NCBI GenBank assembly: GCA_030295235.1
Contig: AP026176.1
Coordinates: forward strand, 124,001 to 188,000
DNA length: 64,000 nt
Reading direction: 5' to 3'
DNA from: Fistulifera solaris
Taxonomy: Eukaryota; Bacillariophyta; Bacillariophyceae; Naviculales; Stauroneidaceae
The notes under the pieces are model-generated. The model was given only the letters and a program-made list of their open reading frames with translations. It did not search any database and was not told the DNA's origin. Shown here one piece after another: positions 22,524-33,356 of this stretch. A program made the position numbers and the translations under genes. How positions within the stretch are numbered: position 1 is the first letter of the stretch; each line of letters starts with the position of its first letter.

Positions 22524-23667
22524 TTATCGAGTTCCTTCCAGTAATTCCAATTTCGCCGCTCGCACGTGGTGCAATTGACGCACTTCCAAAAATTTCGCCA
22601 GAAAATCATCCACATCCCCTTGCTGATCAATCCAGTTATCCGCGAAATGTTCCGATTGATCAAAGGCCTCTTTCTTGGCTTTACTCAAATCTTTGATGAC
22701 TTTCTTCGGATCCACCGGATGGCACAAATGGTCCTGTTGTTGCTCCAACGTTCGGAAGGTGGCTACTTTGTCTCTCAATTGTTGCTGCAGTTCGGTTGCT
22801 CGTTCGTGCAAGTTCTGCAATTCACTTTTGTGTTCCCAGTTTTGTTGCGCCAATTTCGCATTCTCCTCCACGACGGAGGTAACCATGGTCACGAGCGTTT
22901 TCACCGAATCCAGTTTATTACAAAAGGCTTGAAAATCCAATTCATCCGACAACAATGCGTCCAACTGTTCCCGATCCAACTGTTCAAGTTCCGGAAATTC
23001 CGTCGGTACGGAAGGCATTTCGACGCGGGTTGTTTCACGGAGCAAAGACGAATACGTGGGTGGTTCGTCTTCCATGGGTTGTGTCGTCGTCGTCGTTGTT
23101 GAAGACGAGGTCGAACTGCGCACCCGATTGTGTTGTCGTTCCAACGCCGGATCAGTGATCCGATGCAAGACCGGCGGATGCATTTGCAATTCTTGTATGA
23201 CGTGATGGACGGCTTGTCCCAACAACAGACGCGACTCACGCCAGGCCGTCGCCGATTGGAGGGGTGGAAATCCCACAATTAGGCCCTGTCGATCCACCCA
23301 CGGGTGCGTTGCTTCCACGCCATGCAAAATCATTTGCGGAACACGACTTTCATTGAAATGAACGCGCAACAAAAAGGTATCCCCGTTGACGCTTTGAAAG
23401 ACCGTTTGGAAGGTTTCATTGCCTGTTCAAGAAAAAGTGAGTCTTTCTTGATTGTATGTTCGTTTGCCTGCCGCGCACACACTTACCCGGACCCACCACG
23501 CGTGTACTGGGTTTTAAGGTGGCGTCTTCTAAATACGAATCAAGGTGTTGTGCGTGCGTGTATTCCGGAGGTCGGATCGTCCCTTGAATCGATTGTGCTG
23601 TAACGATGCGAGAATTCCGCATCCGATTGGTCGTTGCCGCGCTTTGGTTGCTGTTCCATTGAAACAT
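22524..23667 (-). CDS. VPS37: ESCRT-I subunit VPS37 (Mod(r) domain)
   Basis: Two exons encode 359 residues. Exon 1 is 23487-23667. A 64-nt intron (23423-23486) has a GTAAGT donor and an acceptor after a pyrimidine tract. Exon 2 is 22524-23422. The splice reads VVGPGNETFQTVF. The N-terminal part is a UEV-like beta region; a Ser/Thr-rich linker follows. The C-terminal 160 residues are the helical Mod(r) domain: PELEQLDREQLDALLSDE, then a long coiled coil, then DPKKVIKDLSKAKKEAFDQS and FLEVRQLHHVRAAKLELL. VPS37 scaffolds ESCRT-I with TSG101 and VPS28 for multivesicular-body sorting. No frame break is needed in this gene. Confidence 0.88.
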
Positions 23668-24053
23668 ATTGTTGTAAGCGTTTAAGAAATAGAAAGAGAG
23701 CTTCCTATGTTGCAGAAATGAATCACAATCACAACAAGAATGGCAAGTGTTTTACTGCAGTTGTTTGTTGATTGCATCACTTCGAACCAAGCTTCGAACT
23801 ACTATTCATTCGAACCGCCGGAACATTCGGTTCGTGGAACGGCCGAAGTGCAGGCCGCTAACGACTGACTTCGTTGAGTCACGAATGAGAATTGTCAAAT
23901 GTCAAATCATCATCATCAACGTTCCTTCGGCAATGTCTAGACCTGCTAAGATTGTTTGATATGCATGAGTATCTTTTTTCAGCAGCCTTTACCATGACAT
24001 TTATTTCAGAACGACGCGCCGATCATTCTATATTCTCGATAATATTGCATGGT

Positions 24054-24541
24054 CCAGAAATTCTGGAATCGAAATTTCGCATCAAACAGAAATCCTGCGT
24101 GACTACCAGAAATTCTGGTACTGGCGTTTTCGGACGTACAGAAAGCCTGTGATTTTTTTTAGAGATGTTGCAAACGGTGCTTCGCGTCACATGGAGAATT
24201 TGTTCTGGAGCCGGTTTTTGAGTTAAACAGAAATCCGGTGCGAGTTCCAGAAATTTTGGCATCAAGCAAAGATTTTGCGCATGTTCCAGAAATTCTGGAA
24301 TTTGTTTTTAGGGATCAGACAGAAATCCTGTGGATGTTCCAGAAATTCTGGATTCGGTGTTTTTCGGTCGAACAGAAATTTTGTGGGGTTCCAGAATTTC
24401 TAAAATCGGTGTCTCGGGTCATACAAACATCCCGTCTAAGCTCCAGAAATTCTGGAATCGTCGTTTCGCATCACATAAAGATTCGGTGCAAAATCCAGAA
24501 ATTCTGGAATAGATGTCGTGTGTAAATTCCAGAAATTCTGG
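24054..24541. repeat. Array of CCAGAAATTCTGG palindromes, about 52-bp period
   Basis: Eight clear copies of a 13-base odd palindrome, usually within TTCCAGAAATTCTGGAA, start at 24054, 24106, 24247 (one change), 24286, 24339, 24443, 24495 and 24529, with a degenerate copy near 24391. Most spacings are 52-53 bases. The intervening sequence is partly conserved: an ACAGAAATCCTG-like word and a TCGGTGTTTCG-like word recur. It is a diverged tandem repeat in which the palindrome is the best-kept part. The 17-mer contains alternating TTC and GAA triplets as in heat-shock elements, but with one base instead of two at the centre. Confidence 0.75.
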
Positions 24542-24652
24542 AATTCGTTTGTTTCTCGTTAGAAAGAGATTTCGAGCTCTTTCCAAAAAATTATGTGAAC
24601 GTGGAACCGATGTTTTCGATCGGTTCTGTGGACGATGAGGAGGAGGTAGACT

Positions 24653-24681
24653 AGACTAGAGACTACTCTAGTCTGTTTTTT
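24653..24681 (+). other. Perfect hairpin followed by a T run
   Basis: AGACTAGAG, loop ACTA, then CTCTAGTCT forms a nine-base perfect stem, followed at once by G and a run of nine T. It resembles a factor-independent terminator or the 3-prime end of a short Pol III transcript. I find no upstream RNA gene boxes, so it is listed as structure only. Confidence 0.35.
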
Positions 24682-24956
24682 TTTCATTTCTTTTAAGCGT
24701 AATGGATTAGGGGTCGGGATCAACGCCAGCCGATACAGTGCCGCGAAAACTGAACCTGTCATAACAAAATGTCATTTCGTTGCTTGAGTAGGGTTACAAA
24801 GTATATTACTTTTTCAGAAGAGTTTCTACAGATAGTAACGTCTCATTTATGCCGCAACTGACACGCGGTCACAACATCAGAATGATTTCGTTTGCTGTTG
24901 ATATTCTTTCTTTCATTCATTCGCAAAGCAACATCAACAACAGCCTTTTTTTATCC

Positions 24957-26358
24957 ATGAGTCTTCCAGAACAGCTCAATATTCATTCCTTGTTTCAATC
25001 GATGACCCTATTTGAGGGTACTGACTGCGAAGAACCCCTGGATGGTGCCGACAACGAAGATGCGAGTTGTGGCGAACATGTCCCTGATCTAGTTTGGTCC
25101 AATCTCACTGAAAGTAATAGTGGCTTGGATGATCACTCGCATATAAATGACGGTGAGGGAGGATAGTATCGTATCCGTCAACACCTCGTTCGACGGCTCA
25201 TGCTCGGAATCACATTATGAAACACGTCTCAAGGCAACGCAGAAATTGATCAACGATTGCGTGATCACTGGAAAAGGCGAAGAAACGCTCGAAAATCGCT
25301 CACCATCGGTGGAAGAAGAGACGTTCTTTCCGATCAACGTCCCGGCCAGAGATCCTGTTCCAAACCCAATGGTCCGAACGTGTTTCGATTCTGTACACCT
25401 CCTATCGCCCACCTATTTTGCTTCTCCGGAACAACAACAAAAGCCACCCGCTACGACGTTATCACCTGTCAAACAAGAAAAACCTTCCACATTGTGTTCC
25501 ATGATACATCCCATGAGTTTGGCAAGTTTGGCCCTTGTCACTCCCAGTGGTCCAGCTGAATCCGTGACCACAAGTGACGCACCTCGCACGGTGAAAACCA
25601 TTCGTAGTTCTATTCGTAAGGAAGACAGTGGCATTCGACAATACCCTCGACTCCAATCGGCGTTCAAGTCCTCAGTGCTCAACGAAAGTATCGAGTATTG
25701 TTTATCGACGGGAAAACAGGGAATGAGTCCGCATCTTCGGAGACAGAGCCGGAAACTGCTTCCGGAAGATCTGACGAAGCGAATGAGTGACGAAGGATCA
25801 TCGACTACGACAAAAGAGAATTGCCAGTCGCGTTTGTTCGATAACAACAACGAACCGACACGCTCGCTCCATCTTGCACCAGACTTTCAAAGTACTCTCA
25901 GCATTCTACTACTCGAATGTCATCAAAAGGTATTCGAAATAGTAGCGGTAGATCACGTTACAGCGGAAACGTCCGTGGGGGATGTACTCAGTCGGGCTCG
26001 ATCTCAGGCAACAGATCCTAGGCTGTCGCGTCAAACCTACACCAGTCTTTGCAATTCGGTCAATGAAATGGCGGCGATGATGCTGCCGGTCCATCTCATG
26101 ATGGACCTGGAACAATCTACAGAGAAGAGAGAACGAAAACAGAGAGAACCGACGTTAAAGAAATATGACCGTTTGGAAGCCGCTCGTAAAACTTGTGACG
26201 ACCTGGGTCGACTGCTGGTGGCTGTTCCAGAGGGATCCAGTGCGGAAGCGGTTCGTGAAATACAGAAGACACTATGGTGTCATCCACGAGTGCAACGATG
26301 GTGGCGGAAAGAAAATCGATACTCGGGAAAGAGGTCGCATAGAAAGATAGACTTTTGA
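24957..26358 (+). CDS. Hypothetical Ser/Thr-rich protein, frame broken once
   Basis: Not recognised. The first frame (from 24957; an upstream Met at 24849 is also open) is acidic and ends shortly after LDDHSHINDGEGG. The next frame starts REDSIVSVNTSFDGS and runs 400 residues. Removing one base in the GACGGTGAG stretch near 25150 joins them into about 466 residues. The middle is low-complexity, with many SP/TP sites and a basic RKLLPEDLTKR. The C-terminal third looks helical and globular (FQSTLSILLLECHQKVFEIV, YTSLCNSVNEMAAMML, KKYDRLEAARKTCDDLGRLL, HPRVQRWW), suggesting a conserved helical domain. Convergent with the gene at 26552. Confidence 0.6.
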
Positions 26359-26551
26359 AAGAAGAAGTGCCCGTTGGATCGACATTTATTTCCCGCTGCT
26401 ACGCCGTACAGTAATACGCTTGTTTGTTAAGAGTATAGATGTATTATGAAATGCTACAAAGCTAATATATAAAAGTAGTCACATTGGTGTAATGTCAAAA
26501 TCATGCGGTGCAAAAGGTCCATCCAAATGCACTCGAGCTGCTGCAACTTAC

Positions 26552-27475
26552 TTAGCAAAAGTAATGCGGACTCTCCTTGGGCGAAAATGCGGAAGAACTC
26601 TGACCCAATTGAATGGTCTTGACCGGAGAAAAGAAAGGATTCTCGACCATGACACGTTCGATGCGCGATATGGGAGGGAGTTGGGGCGGGACGGCCATTT
26701 TCTGACGCGGAGTAATCGGGATGGTCATGTTGGCACCGGGATTGAAGCGGACGCGCTTTCCAGCGGGTGAGTTCAACGGCGTCCCCGACATGTAATTCTT
26801 TGTATCATCGTCACCGTGCTTGCAAGTTTTCGAAGAATCCGGCCCGTCTAGATCCATCGAGAGTAGAAAGTCGATCGTTGACTCGATCAATCCTGCGCAC
26901 GACTCACTCTCCGTCCAGGGAATAGGATCAAAATCGGAAGGCTGCTGCTCCGCGACATGAGGCAGAGGACTATGTTTCTTCAAAGAGCAGGCAACCGGGG
27001 CAGCAGCTCCCATAAGCGTCGGAGACGGTGTGATCGAGTTGACGTGACCCTGTTGCTGACGTGGGATCGTCTGGATGCCCTGATCGAGTGCCAAGGAATT
27101 CAACTCTTCCTCAATATCCTCTTCTTCTTCCTCAAGACGAATAGTGGGCTTCATGAGCTCAACAATGGCGGGAGGCTTCGTCGTGCTACGGGAAGAGTCA
27201 TCGATTGACTTGAAGTCCGACACGTTCGTGTTTGCTTCCGCGGCCGAATAAAAGTCCTCGTAGCTGTACGGTCCTGGCTTGGAAACTCCCGTCGCGGAAT
27301 CCTCCCAGAACGTCGCGACTTGACGCACCAACTCAATCGGCTGCGGAGTCGTTTCTTTGGATTCATTGATAAGGACACGGCGTTTCTTGATCGGTTTACG
27401 ATCCTCCGCGATGACAGCCGGCGGGAGCGTCTCGTCCTCCTTGGTCGGCGTTTTCGGGGCTGGTTCGATGTTCAT
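26552..27475 (-). CDS. Hypothetical disordered protein with RVxF motif
   Basis: 307 residues, intact frame, no signal peptide. Mostly disordered: a basic KPIKKRRVL near residue 30 could be a nuclear signal, a Glu-rich run (LEEEEEDIEEELN) lies mid-protein, and many SP/TP sites are scattered (TPTK, SPTL, SPLP, TPLNSPAG, TPRQ, SPVK, SPKE). GKRVRFNPG matches the RVxF docking motif of protein phosphatase 1. The combination of RVxF, a basic patch and CDK-type sites would fit a nuclear PP1 regulator. That is inference from short motifs and could be chance. Confidence 0.55.
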   Translation of the reverse strand: MNIEPAPKTPTKEDETLPPAVIAEDRKPIKKRRVLINESKETTPQPIELVRQVATFWEDSATGVSKPGPYSYEDFYSAAEANTNVSDFKSIDDSSRSTTKPPAIVELMKPTIRLEEEEEDIEEELNSLALDQGIQTIPRQQQGHVNSITPSPTLMGAAAPVACSLKKHSPLPHVAEQQPSDFDPIPWTESESCAGLIESTIDFLLSMDLDGPDSSKTCKHGDDDTKNYMSGTPLNSPAGKRVRFNPGANMTIPITPRQKMAVPPQLPPISRIERVMVENPFFSPVKTIQLGQSSSAFSPKESPHYFC

Positions 27476-28146
27476 CGTGTGATGCGAGTGCGCGATATAT
27501 AGAAGCGAATGAAAGCGTGATAGTGTGCAATGAACGGTATGATGGCAATGAGCTTCTCGTTACAGGAAAAGCAATTGTGTGCGCTTTGATGGGAAATGGG
27601 AAATGATGTGTTGTTGTTGTTGATGGGTTCTCGCGAAAAAAAAGGCGCGAGACGTTAGTTTTCTTCGGAACAAGGAAAGTGGGAACCTTGTGAGATGGAC
27701 TATGAAACAATAAGTAGACGACGAACGCCAGAAACGGAAGCGTGACTCATCCTGTGTACCGTATCACGTCTGACCGGTATGTTGTTCAATGTCGCAGTTC
27801 GTTGCGTTAGACGTGTTTCAAGTTTTACACTCCGTTCGTAAGTACATTCGAAGCTCAACATTATTGGCGTTCCGACATAGATAGTGACAGTACTATGGGA
27901 CACAAAGACTATGATCGCAACTGTACACGGGACCGAACCATTCGATCGGCGACAATCCACGATTTTTCGCGATCATTCTTGTGTTGACCCAAAATTGAGT
28001 CGCGGAAGACTTGCCCAACAGTTGCTTCCCAACTGTGCTTCTCGGGTTTTCCGGCAAGGCGAAGGCCCCACTTTTGGCGCTTCTCATCATCATCATTTTC
28101 CTTCAAAGCGAGCGTTCTCTGCTCCAGAACCTTTCATAAGCTAAAC
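27476..28146. other. Divergent promoter region
   Basis: About 670 bases between a minus-strand hypothetical gene and the cyclin. Frames at 27884-28144 have no conserved pattern and are not called. Confidence 0.35.
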
Positions 28147-29003
28147 ATGTATTCGACACCAGCAACAGTGAATCGAACTAGCATGCAACAAGTCATCGAC
28201 ACGATCCATGCGCTGCGTCGACAAGAGGAGCACTACTTTGTGACGAGTTCCTATCACTATCCCGCACGTGGCGTCGATTGGGATTGTCGCCAGAAAATGG
28301 CCGCGTGGTGCTCTCAAGTGATTCAATTTTGTGATCTATCGCATGAAACTGCCGAGACGGCCATGGTCTTGTTGGATTGTTTTTTAGCGTCGAGTGGGGC
28401 GAATCGGCGCGGACATGTCGCGATCGGTATCGTTTGGCGTGTATGGCGTGTTTGTATGCGGCTATTAAAAGTACGGAAACACAAGCGTTGCACTCGAATA
28501 CATTCAGCGAGCTTAGTCAAGGGGCCTATTCTGTCAAAGATCTGGAGCAAATGGAATTGTCAATACTGACATGTTTGAATTGGAGAGTCAATCCACCCAC
28601 GTCGATGGCGTTTGTGAGAGAAATGATGCATTTACTACCTCCAGCATTTGGTCGAGAAAAGAAACGAGACATTTACGACTTGGCGGTTTTACAAACCGAA
28701 CGCGGGTTTGGTGCGGTGGTCGCATCGCCTTCAGTGGCAGCGTATGCGGCTTTGATGAACTCGGTCCAAATTGTTTCCAAAGACACTCACTGTTGGGCTT
28801 ATATTGCGAAAACGATGGCTGATCTACTGAAACTGGACGGTACTTCGGATGAAATGCGAGGCATACAAGCGAGCTTCTTTCACTTTCTTCCCAAGCGTAT
28901 CACATTCGTCTCGTCGGGCCGATACATCGAAGGTGACGACCGACTCAGCAATAAGTCTGCAAGTCTATCTGGCTTTCACTCGCCTCGTTCTGTTTCCGAA
29001 TAA
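28147..29003 (+). CDS. Cyclin (diatom-type)
   Basis: Cyclin N-terminal box, about 285 residues after one join. The first frame reads the first helices (MAAWCSQVIQFCDLSHETAETAMVLLDCFLASS). The next frame continues with the cyclin core: CRDRYRLACMACLYAAIKSTET, FSELSQGAYSVKDLEQMELSIL and LNWRVNPPTSMAFVREMM. A G4 run at 28396-28399 needs one more G to connect them, giving CFLASSGGESARTCRDRYRL. The pattern (LDxxLASS, then ACLYxAIK, then LxWRVNPPT) is that of the expanded diatom-specific cyclins thought to link nutrient or environmental signals to the cell cycle. The C-terminal cyclin fold is weaker. Which CDK it binds cannot be told. Confidence 0.8.
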
Positions 29004-29232
29004 CCATTCAAGACGTGACTGGGCACCCGCATCTTATTGTTCGAGTCAACAATTTCCGCTCACGTACAAATGAAACTGCGACACCTCGCTATGACCATAT
29101 CTCGCGACTCTATCACCTTTTTCGAAGCTATTTAGTTACCGCTATGAAAGCGCTAATTGTTAGATATTGTTGATAACGATAAATATTATAAGTAGAGTCT
29201 TTCTAGAAAGTTTCTTCAGATGCAGTGCTCTT

Positions 29233-29670
29233 TTACATGATGCAACATCCTTTCTTCAATTGTTCTTTTTCTTCGTCCGTCAATTCGGGCCAACTTTCGT
29301 AATCTTCATCCCATTTGTCGAGTCGACCGCACACCGGATACTTGGTATCATAGTACTCGGACCAATTCTTGGCCGAATTGTGCATCTTCTCGTCCAACTT
29401 GACAAACTTATCGAGCCACTTGTCGCCGGTGACGTGCGCTCCGATGGTCAACGTCATATCGTGACCCGCGTATTCCTTGTAGGCACCTTCGGGGCCGTAA
29501 CTGTTGACGGCAGCCGTGACATCGTAGATTTTTCCAAACAAACAGAGACAGCGACGGTCGGGATTGTTGCAGTGATATTGATTCAATTCTTCCAACGAAA
29601 TTGTACCGAGTTGTTCGACTTCCGGCAATTCGCCTTTGCCGGAAATCAGAGAAAGTGGATTGGGCATCAT
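29233..29670 (-). CDS. Cytochrome b5-like MAPR protein with C-terminal CaaX
   Basis: 145 residues from the double Met at 29670; an in-frame Met at 29808 adds a segment that looks like untranslated leader. The domain is of the membrane-associated progesterone-receptor (MAPR) type: SLEELNQYH, LFGKIYDVTAAVNSYGPEGAYKEYAGHD. Tyr58 and Tyr64 correspond to the heme-contact tyrosines of PGRMC1, and the two axial histidines of true cytochrome b5 are absent. The last residues are KKGCCIM, a CaaX box with Met at the end, the kind used by farnesyltransferase, preceded by Lys. Family members usually anchor by an N-terminal helix. Here a lipid anchor may replace it (inference). Confidence 0.82.
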   Translation of the reverse strand: MMPNPLSLISGKGELPEVEQLGTISLEELNQYHCNNPDRRCLCLFGKIYDVTAAVNSYGPEGAYKEYAGHDMTLTIGAHVTGDKWLDKFVKLDEKMHNSAKNWSEYYDTKYPVCGRLDKWDEDYESWPELTDEEKEQLKKGCCIM

Positions 29671-30296
29671 CTTGACAAGAAAAAAGGGGGGGCTGCAATT
29701 AATAACTATTTTGAGAGAAGAGAATGCAACAACTAGATACTTGTATCTTTGCAAAAAGGTTCTGTGCTTTCGGTGATTCGAGGTTTGAGGTGATTTTCGT
29801 TGGGTCATCAGTCATCATGTCATCATCTATGTTCTTTGTTCTTTCCGTCGTCGTCGAGGCGATGATCAGTCTACTGTCTACTGTAGTTGCCCGGTCATTC
29901 TAGTTCTAGGTTCGCGGCCAGCTGTCGTGATTCGTGACTAATTCTAAGACTCATGTCGTCAAAAGGTAACTTAACGATTACCGATAGTTAGTGAATACAT
30001 TCTCATTATCGAACGACACAATGAGGAAAATATGAACTTAGACTTCGAACAGGACACAGCCGGACCAACTATTTAGATTGTGCGGTGTGGCTACGGAGTC
30101 GTCGACATGACACATGACATGGTAATGCTGCATTGAAACAAAACTAGTAGTCGGTCGCTGAACGCTCCGTAGCAATAAGACTACCGTAAAACCGTTGAGC
30201 AAATTCTTATGTGATTGAGAATGTGGAAGCTAGCATCTCCTAGATCATTCTAAGATTAAGGTATGAATAGATCAATTTGTTCGGGGTGGTGAGCTT
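29671..30296. other. Intergenic
   Basis: Promoter of the MAPR gene and the 3-prime flank of the next minus-strand gene. No gene or repeat recognised. Confidence 0.35.
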
Positions 30297-32371
30297 TCAG
30301 GAAGCAACCGTATCATTTTGGCCTGCTCGAGGATTCGTCATCGTAAGGAAATCAGATAGACTGGTGTTACTATCAATTCTGTGAAGATCACTTTCATTTC
30401 TTTTTTGGTTGCAATTCGCCTTAGAATAATCACGCCTATAATCATCCAGGTCGGCTAGCTCAACATTGCTCTGGCTCCTTCTAGCGACCGGCATTTTGCT
30501 CTTCTCGTTCACATCATCTGCACCAGTCCCATCGACCATTAATACGTCCGTGCTAATGGTTTTCCGGATTTTACTATCGCCATAATCTTGGTCGCTTATC
30601 GTCCTTTGAAAGTAGTCGCAATCGCTCAAGTCTTTGTCCCCGGTAAGATGTGGATTACTGTGACTCCTTCGAAAAGTAGGCTTCGTATCCGAATCGCCAT
30701 TGCAAACGTATCTTCTATTTCGTGCTTGCATCTTTGCATCTGCATCATCTATGAGTAAAACCTTCGCATTGCTGCTTTGTCTGTATTGATGAAATTCTGT
30801 GTCGAATAATAGTCTCGATTTACTGTGACTCCTTCGATGAGCAGGCTTCCTATCGGGATCGTCGTCAAAGCCGTTCCTTCTGCCATGCCGCTGTCTCGTG
30901 ACTTTCTCATCGTCGTGTAGTAAAGCATTCGTACTCTTAGTTTTTCGAATGGTTTTACCATCTGCTATCTTGTCTGAACTTCGTCGAAAATCATCGTTGC
31001 GGCTCAAGTCCGCATTGGATAGCCTAGAATTGCTGTGTATCCTTCGATAAGCAGGCTTCACATCCCCATCGTCTACAGAACCTTTCCTTCTGCTTCGCCG
31101 CTGTCTCTTTGCTTCCTCATCGTCAAGCAGTAAAGCATTTGCACATTTACTTTTTCGAATGGTTCCACCGTCTGCATTCTTGTCTTTGTTTTGTCGCAAC
31201 TCATCGCCCGCATTGGATAATCTTGGATTACTGTTCATCCTTCGGAGAGCAGGCTTCGCATCGGAACTGTCGTTAGAACCGTTCCATTGGCTTCGACGCT
31301 GTCTCCTTTCTTCCTCATCACCCACAAGTAAAGCATTCAAACTGTGGCTTTTTCGGATTTTAATTTTGTTTTGCAGCTCTGGATGTCGAGGACTAGTTTC
31401 TTTAACTTCTTTAGGATGTCTTTCACAACGTGCCAAGTCACCATCATACCATTTTTCCGTGGACAAAACGTTTGACCGCCGGTTGTCGTGGTGTTTCTTG
31501 TTCTGTGCGCTTCCGTGGTCCATCCATGTCATGGACACCTGTGAGAGTTCTTTCTCATGGTCATCACCCAGTGACCAAGCATGCAAAAACAAAGACTGTG
31601 ATGATCGATTTAAGGTTTGGACTTTGTGCCACAGAAGTGGTGACAACTCGTTGCGTTGAGGTGGGCATTCAACGACAACATGGGTTGTGGTAGGTGCAGC
31701 AACTTGCACTTTTTCCGACTTGTTCCAGGATGGATCCGCGCGAAGTAATTCATCATTCGGCCCCAAGCTTCCTCGGCGTTGTGCAGCTCCCGAGCGTCCT
31801 CCAGGGACGAGCTCCTTCATCGGAGAAGGATGTCCAAGGCTTTGCCGGCCTTGACAAGCATCGGAAATATATGCGTCAGCATAGTCATTCGCTAAAGAAT
31901 CAAAAAGGCACTTTCAAGGCTACCACGGCGTTTGCGATAATGAATTTCAGGGACTATGTCACAGGTGGAATGCGTACTTCCCAAACTTGCCCGGCGTTTG
32001 GCGGCTCCCGATAGTACAAATTGCTGCTTTGGGCTTTTCAAATCACTGAAATCGTTTTGCTTGTTACTGGCATACTTTTCTCTGGTCCTGTGTGATCGGG
32101 TATTCCGGTGTGCACGTGGATTATTGTTTCTACGTCTTTGTTTGGGACGGAGTGATAATTTTGATGATAAGGCGTTTCTAAGGTCTTCTTTCTCGTTGTT
32201 TTCTATGAATCCATGATTATCATCGTAGTCTACCGACAAGGAGGATGTTGAGGCAGTGAGTAAGGACGTGTCGTCGCTTTTGCAGTTTGCACGCTCGACG
32301 TCTCGCATTATTTCTTTCTGTTGGTGAAACGGTGTCGCCGTCTCATCAACTTCGCTTCCTCTTTCATTCAT
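30297..32371 (-). CDS. Hypothetical tandem-repeat protein rich in RRxS sites
   Basis: Two frames join through an A5 run at 31902-31906 (one base missing) into 691 residues; the joint reads SAFFDSLANDYADAY. The N-terminal third is disordered and basic. The rest contains about five diverged repeats of roughly 42-48 residues. Each has a KIRKTKSTNALLxDDE segment, an Arg-rich RQRRSRRxG, an acidic DDxDxKPAxRR and RRSHSNSRLSNAD. Arg-Arg-x-Ser sites recur many times (KRRASLGS, KRRGSLES, QRRGSLGP, FRRSHSNP), the consensus of basophilic kinases such as PKA or CaMK. No domain or targeting signal is recognised. A multi-site phosphorylation scaffold is a reasonable guess only. Confidence 0.65.
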
Positions 32372-33356
32372 TGCAGATTATTTTTTTAAAAAAATCAAAG
32401 ACTTTAATCGACATCCGGTGTCCAAAATGATGCACGCGGCTTCTTTTTGACGAGAGAAAAAAGATAGTTCATATCGTCGAGTTCCTCCGCGGTTCTTCGC
32501 AGTAGTAGTATCGGATTGACTGTAGGGAGACGGCGGAAATTCAGATCACAAAGAACAGTCCCCTGTCCCCTTTCGTCGGAATTAAAAGGGTTAACTGTTA
32601 ACTCAGCCTCATCTCTACTAGAAATGTTGATTCGTTTCGGTTGAATTCTTCATTTTTTCGTCTTTATCCCTCAACGGTGCTCTCACTCTCTTAACATAGA
32701 TGGCCTCTAAAAAGAACGTTTCGAAGAAATGAAGCGAAATCTTTCGAGGCAACGAAGCGATCGGAAGGAGTCGTCGTCATCTTTGTACTCCGTGTTTTCC
32801 TTCAACGACAACAAAATCCCTTCACTCAATTGAAATTCCCAATCGAAGAATCAGGCATTCGTTCGCGCTATTTCAAGCATTCTGACAGGAAAAGACATTG
32901 GAAGGACTTCAAGCAGGGCATGTTTTTCGAAGATAAGGTGCGGTAGTCCAGCAACAGTATGGCGCTGATACTATGAAATGAGCCTCGTCTGCAAGAGCAT
33001 CTTCCATAAACCACTTCTCTATTTGAGGTTATGTCCACTAATCGCATAATGGTTATTGTCGATGTCGAGACATGAATAAAAAAAGAGGTTGGGTATTTTT
33101 ATTATCCTTGGCCGTCAACTGATGTTTCGTCCACGTCGCAGCGAAAGAAGTCGTCTCGTTCTCAGTTCTCAGCCGTACTTAAACCCTAATTCTACACAAT
33201 GCATTTCGGGTCTTCAATTATTATTACTCGCAATATAACCGCAACCGCAACATATAGCTGCAAATCATTCCATTACTTCTTGTCGTTTGTTGTAGTCGAC
33301 AAGTTGTTTTCCTTACTCTATTTCAAAGTTGAAACGACACTTTTCAATACTGAGAA
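32372..33356. other. Long divergent intergenic region
   Basis: Almost 1 kb between a minus- and a plus-strand gene. I see no open frame with protein-like pattern, no tRNA-like cloverleaf and no copy of the dispersed elements. Confidence 0.35.

Noticed and set aside
24054-24541. CRISPR-like array (regular repeats with spacers).
   Set aside because: The conserved part is only 13-17 bases and palindromic, the spacers are related to each other, there are no cas genes, and the DNA is eukaryotic.
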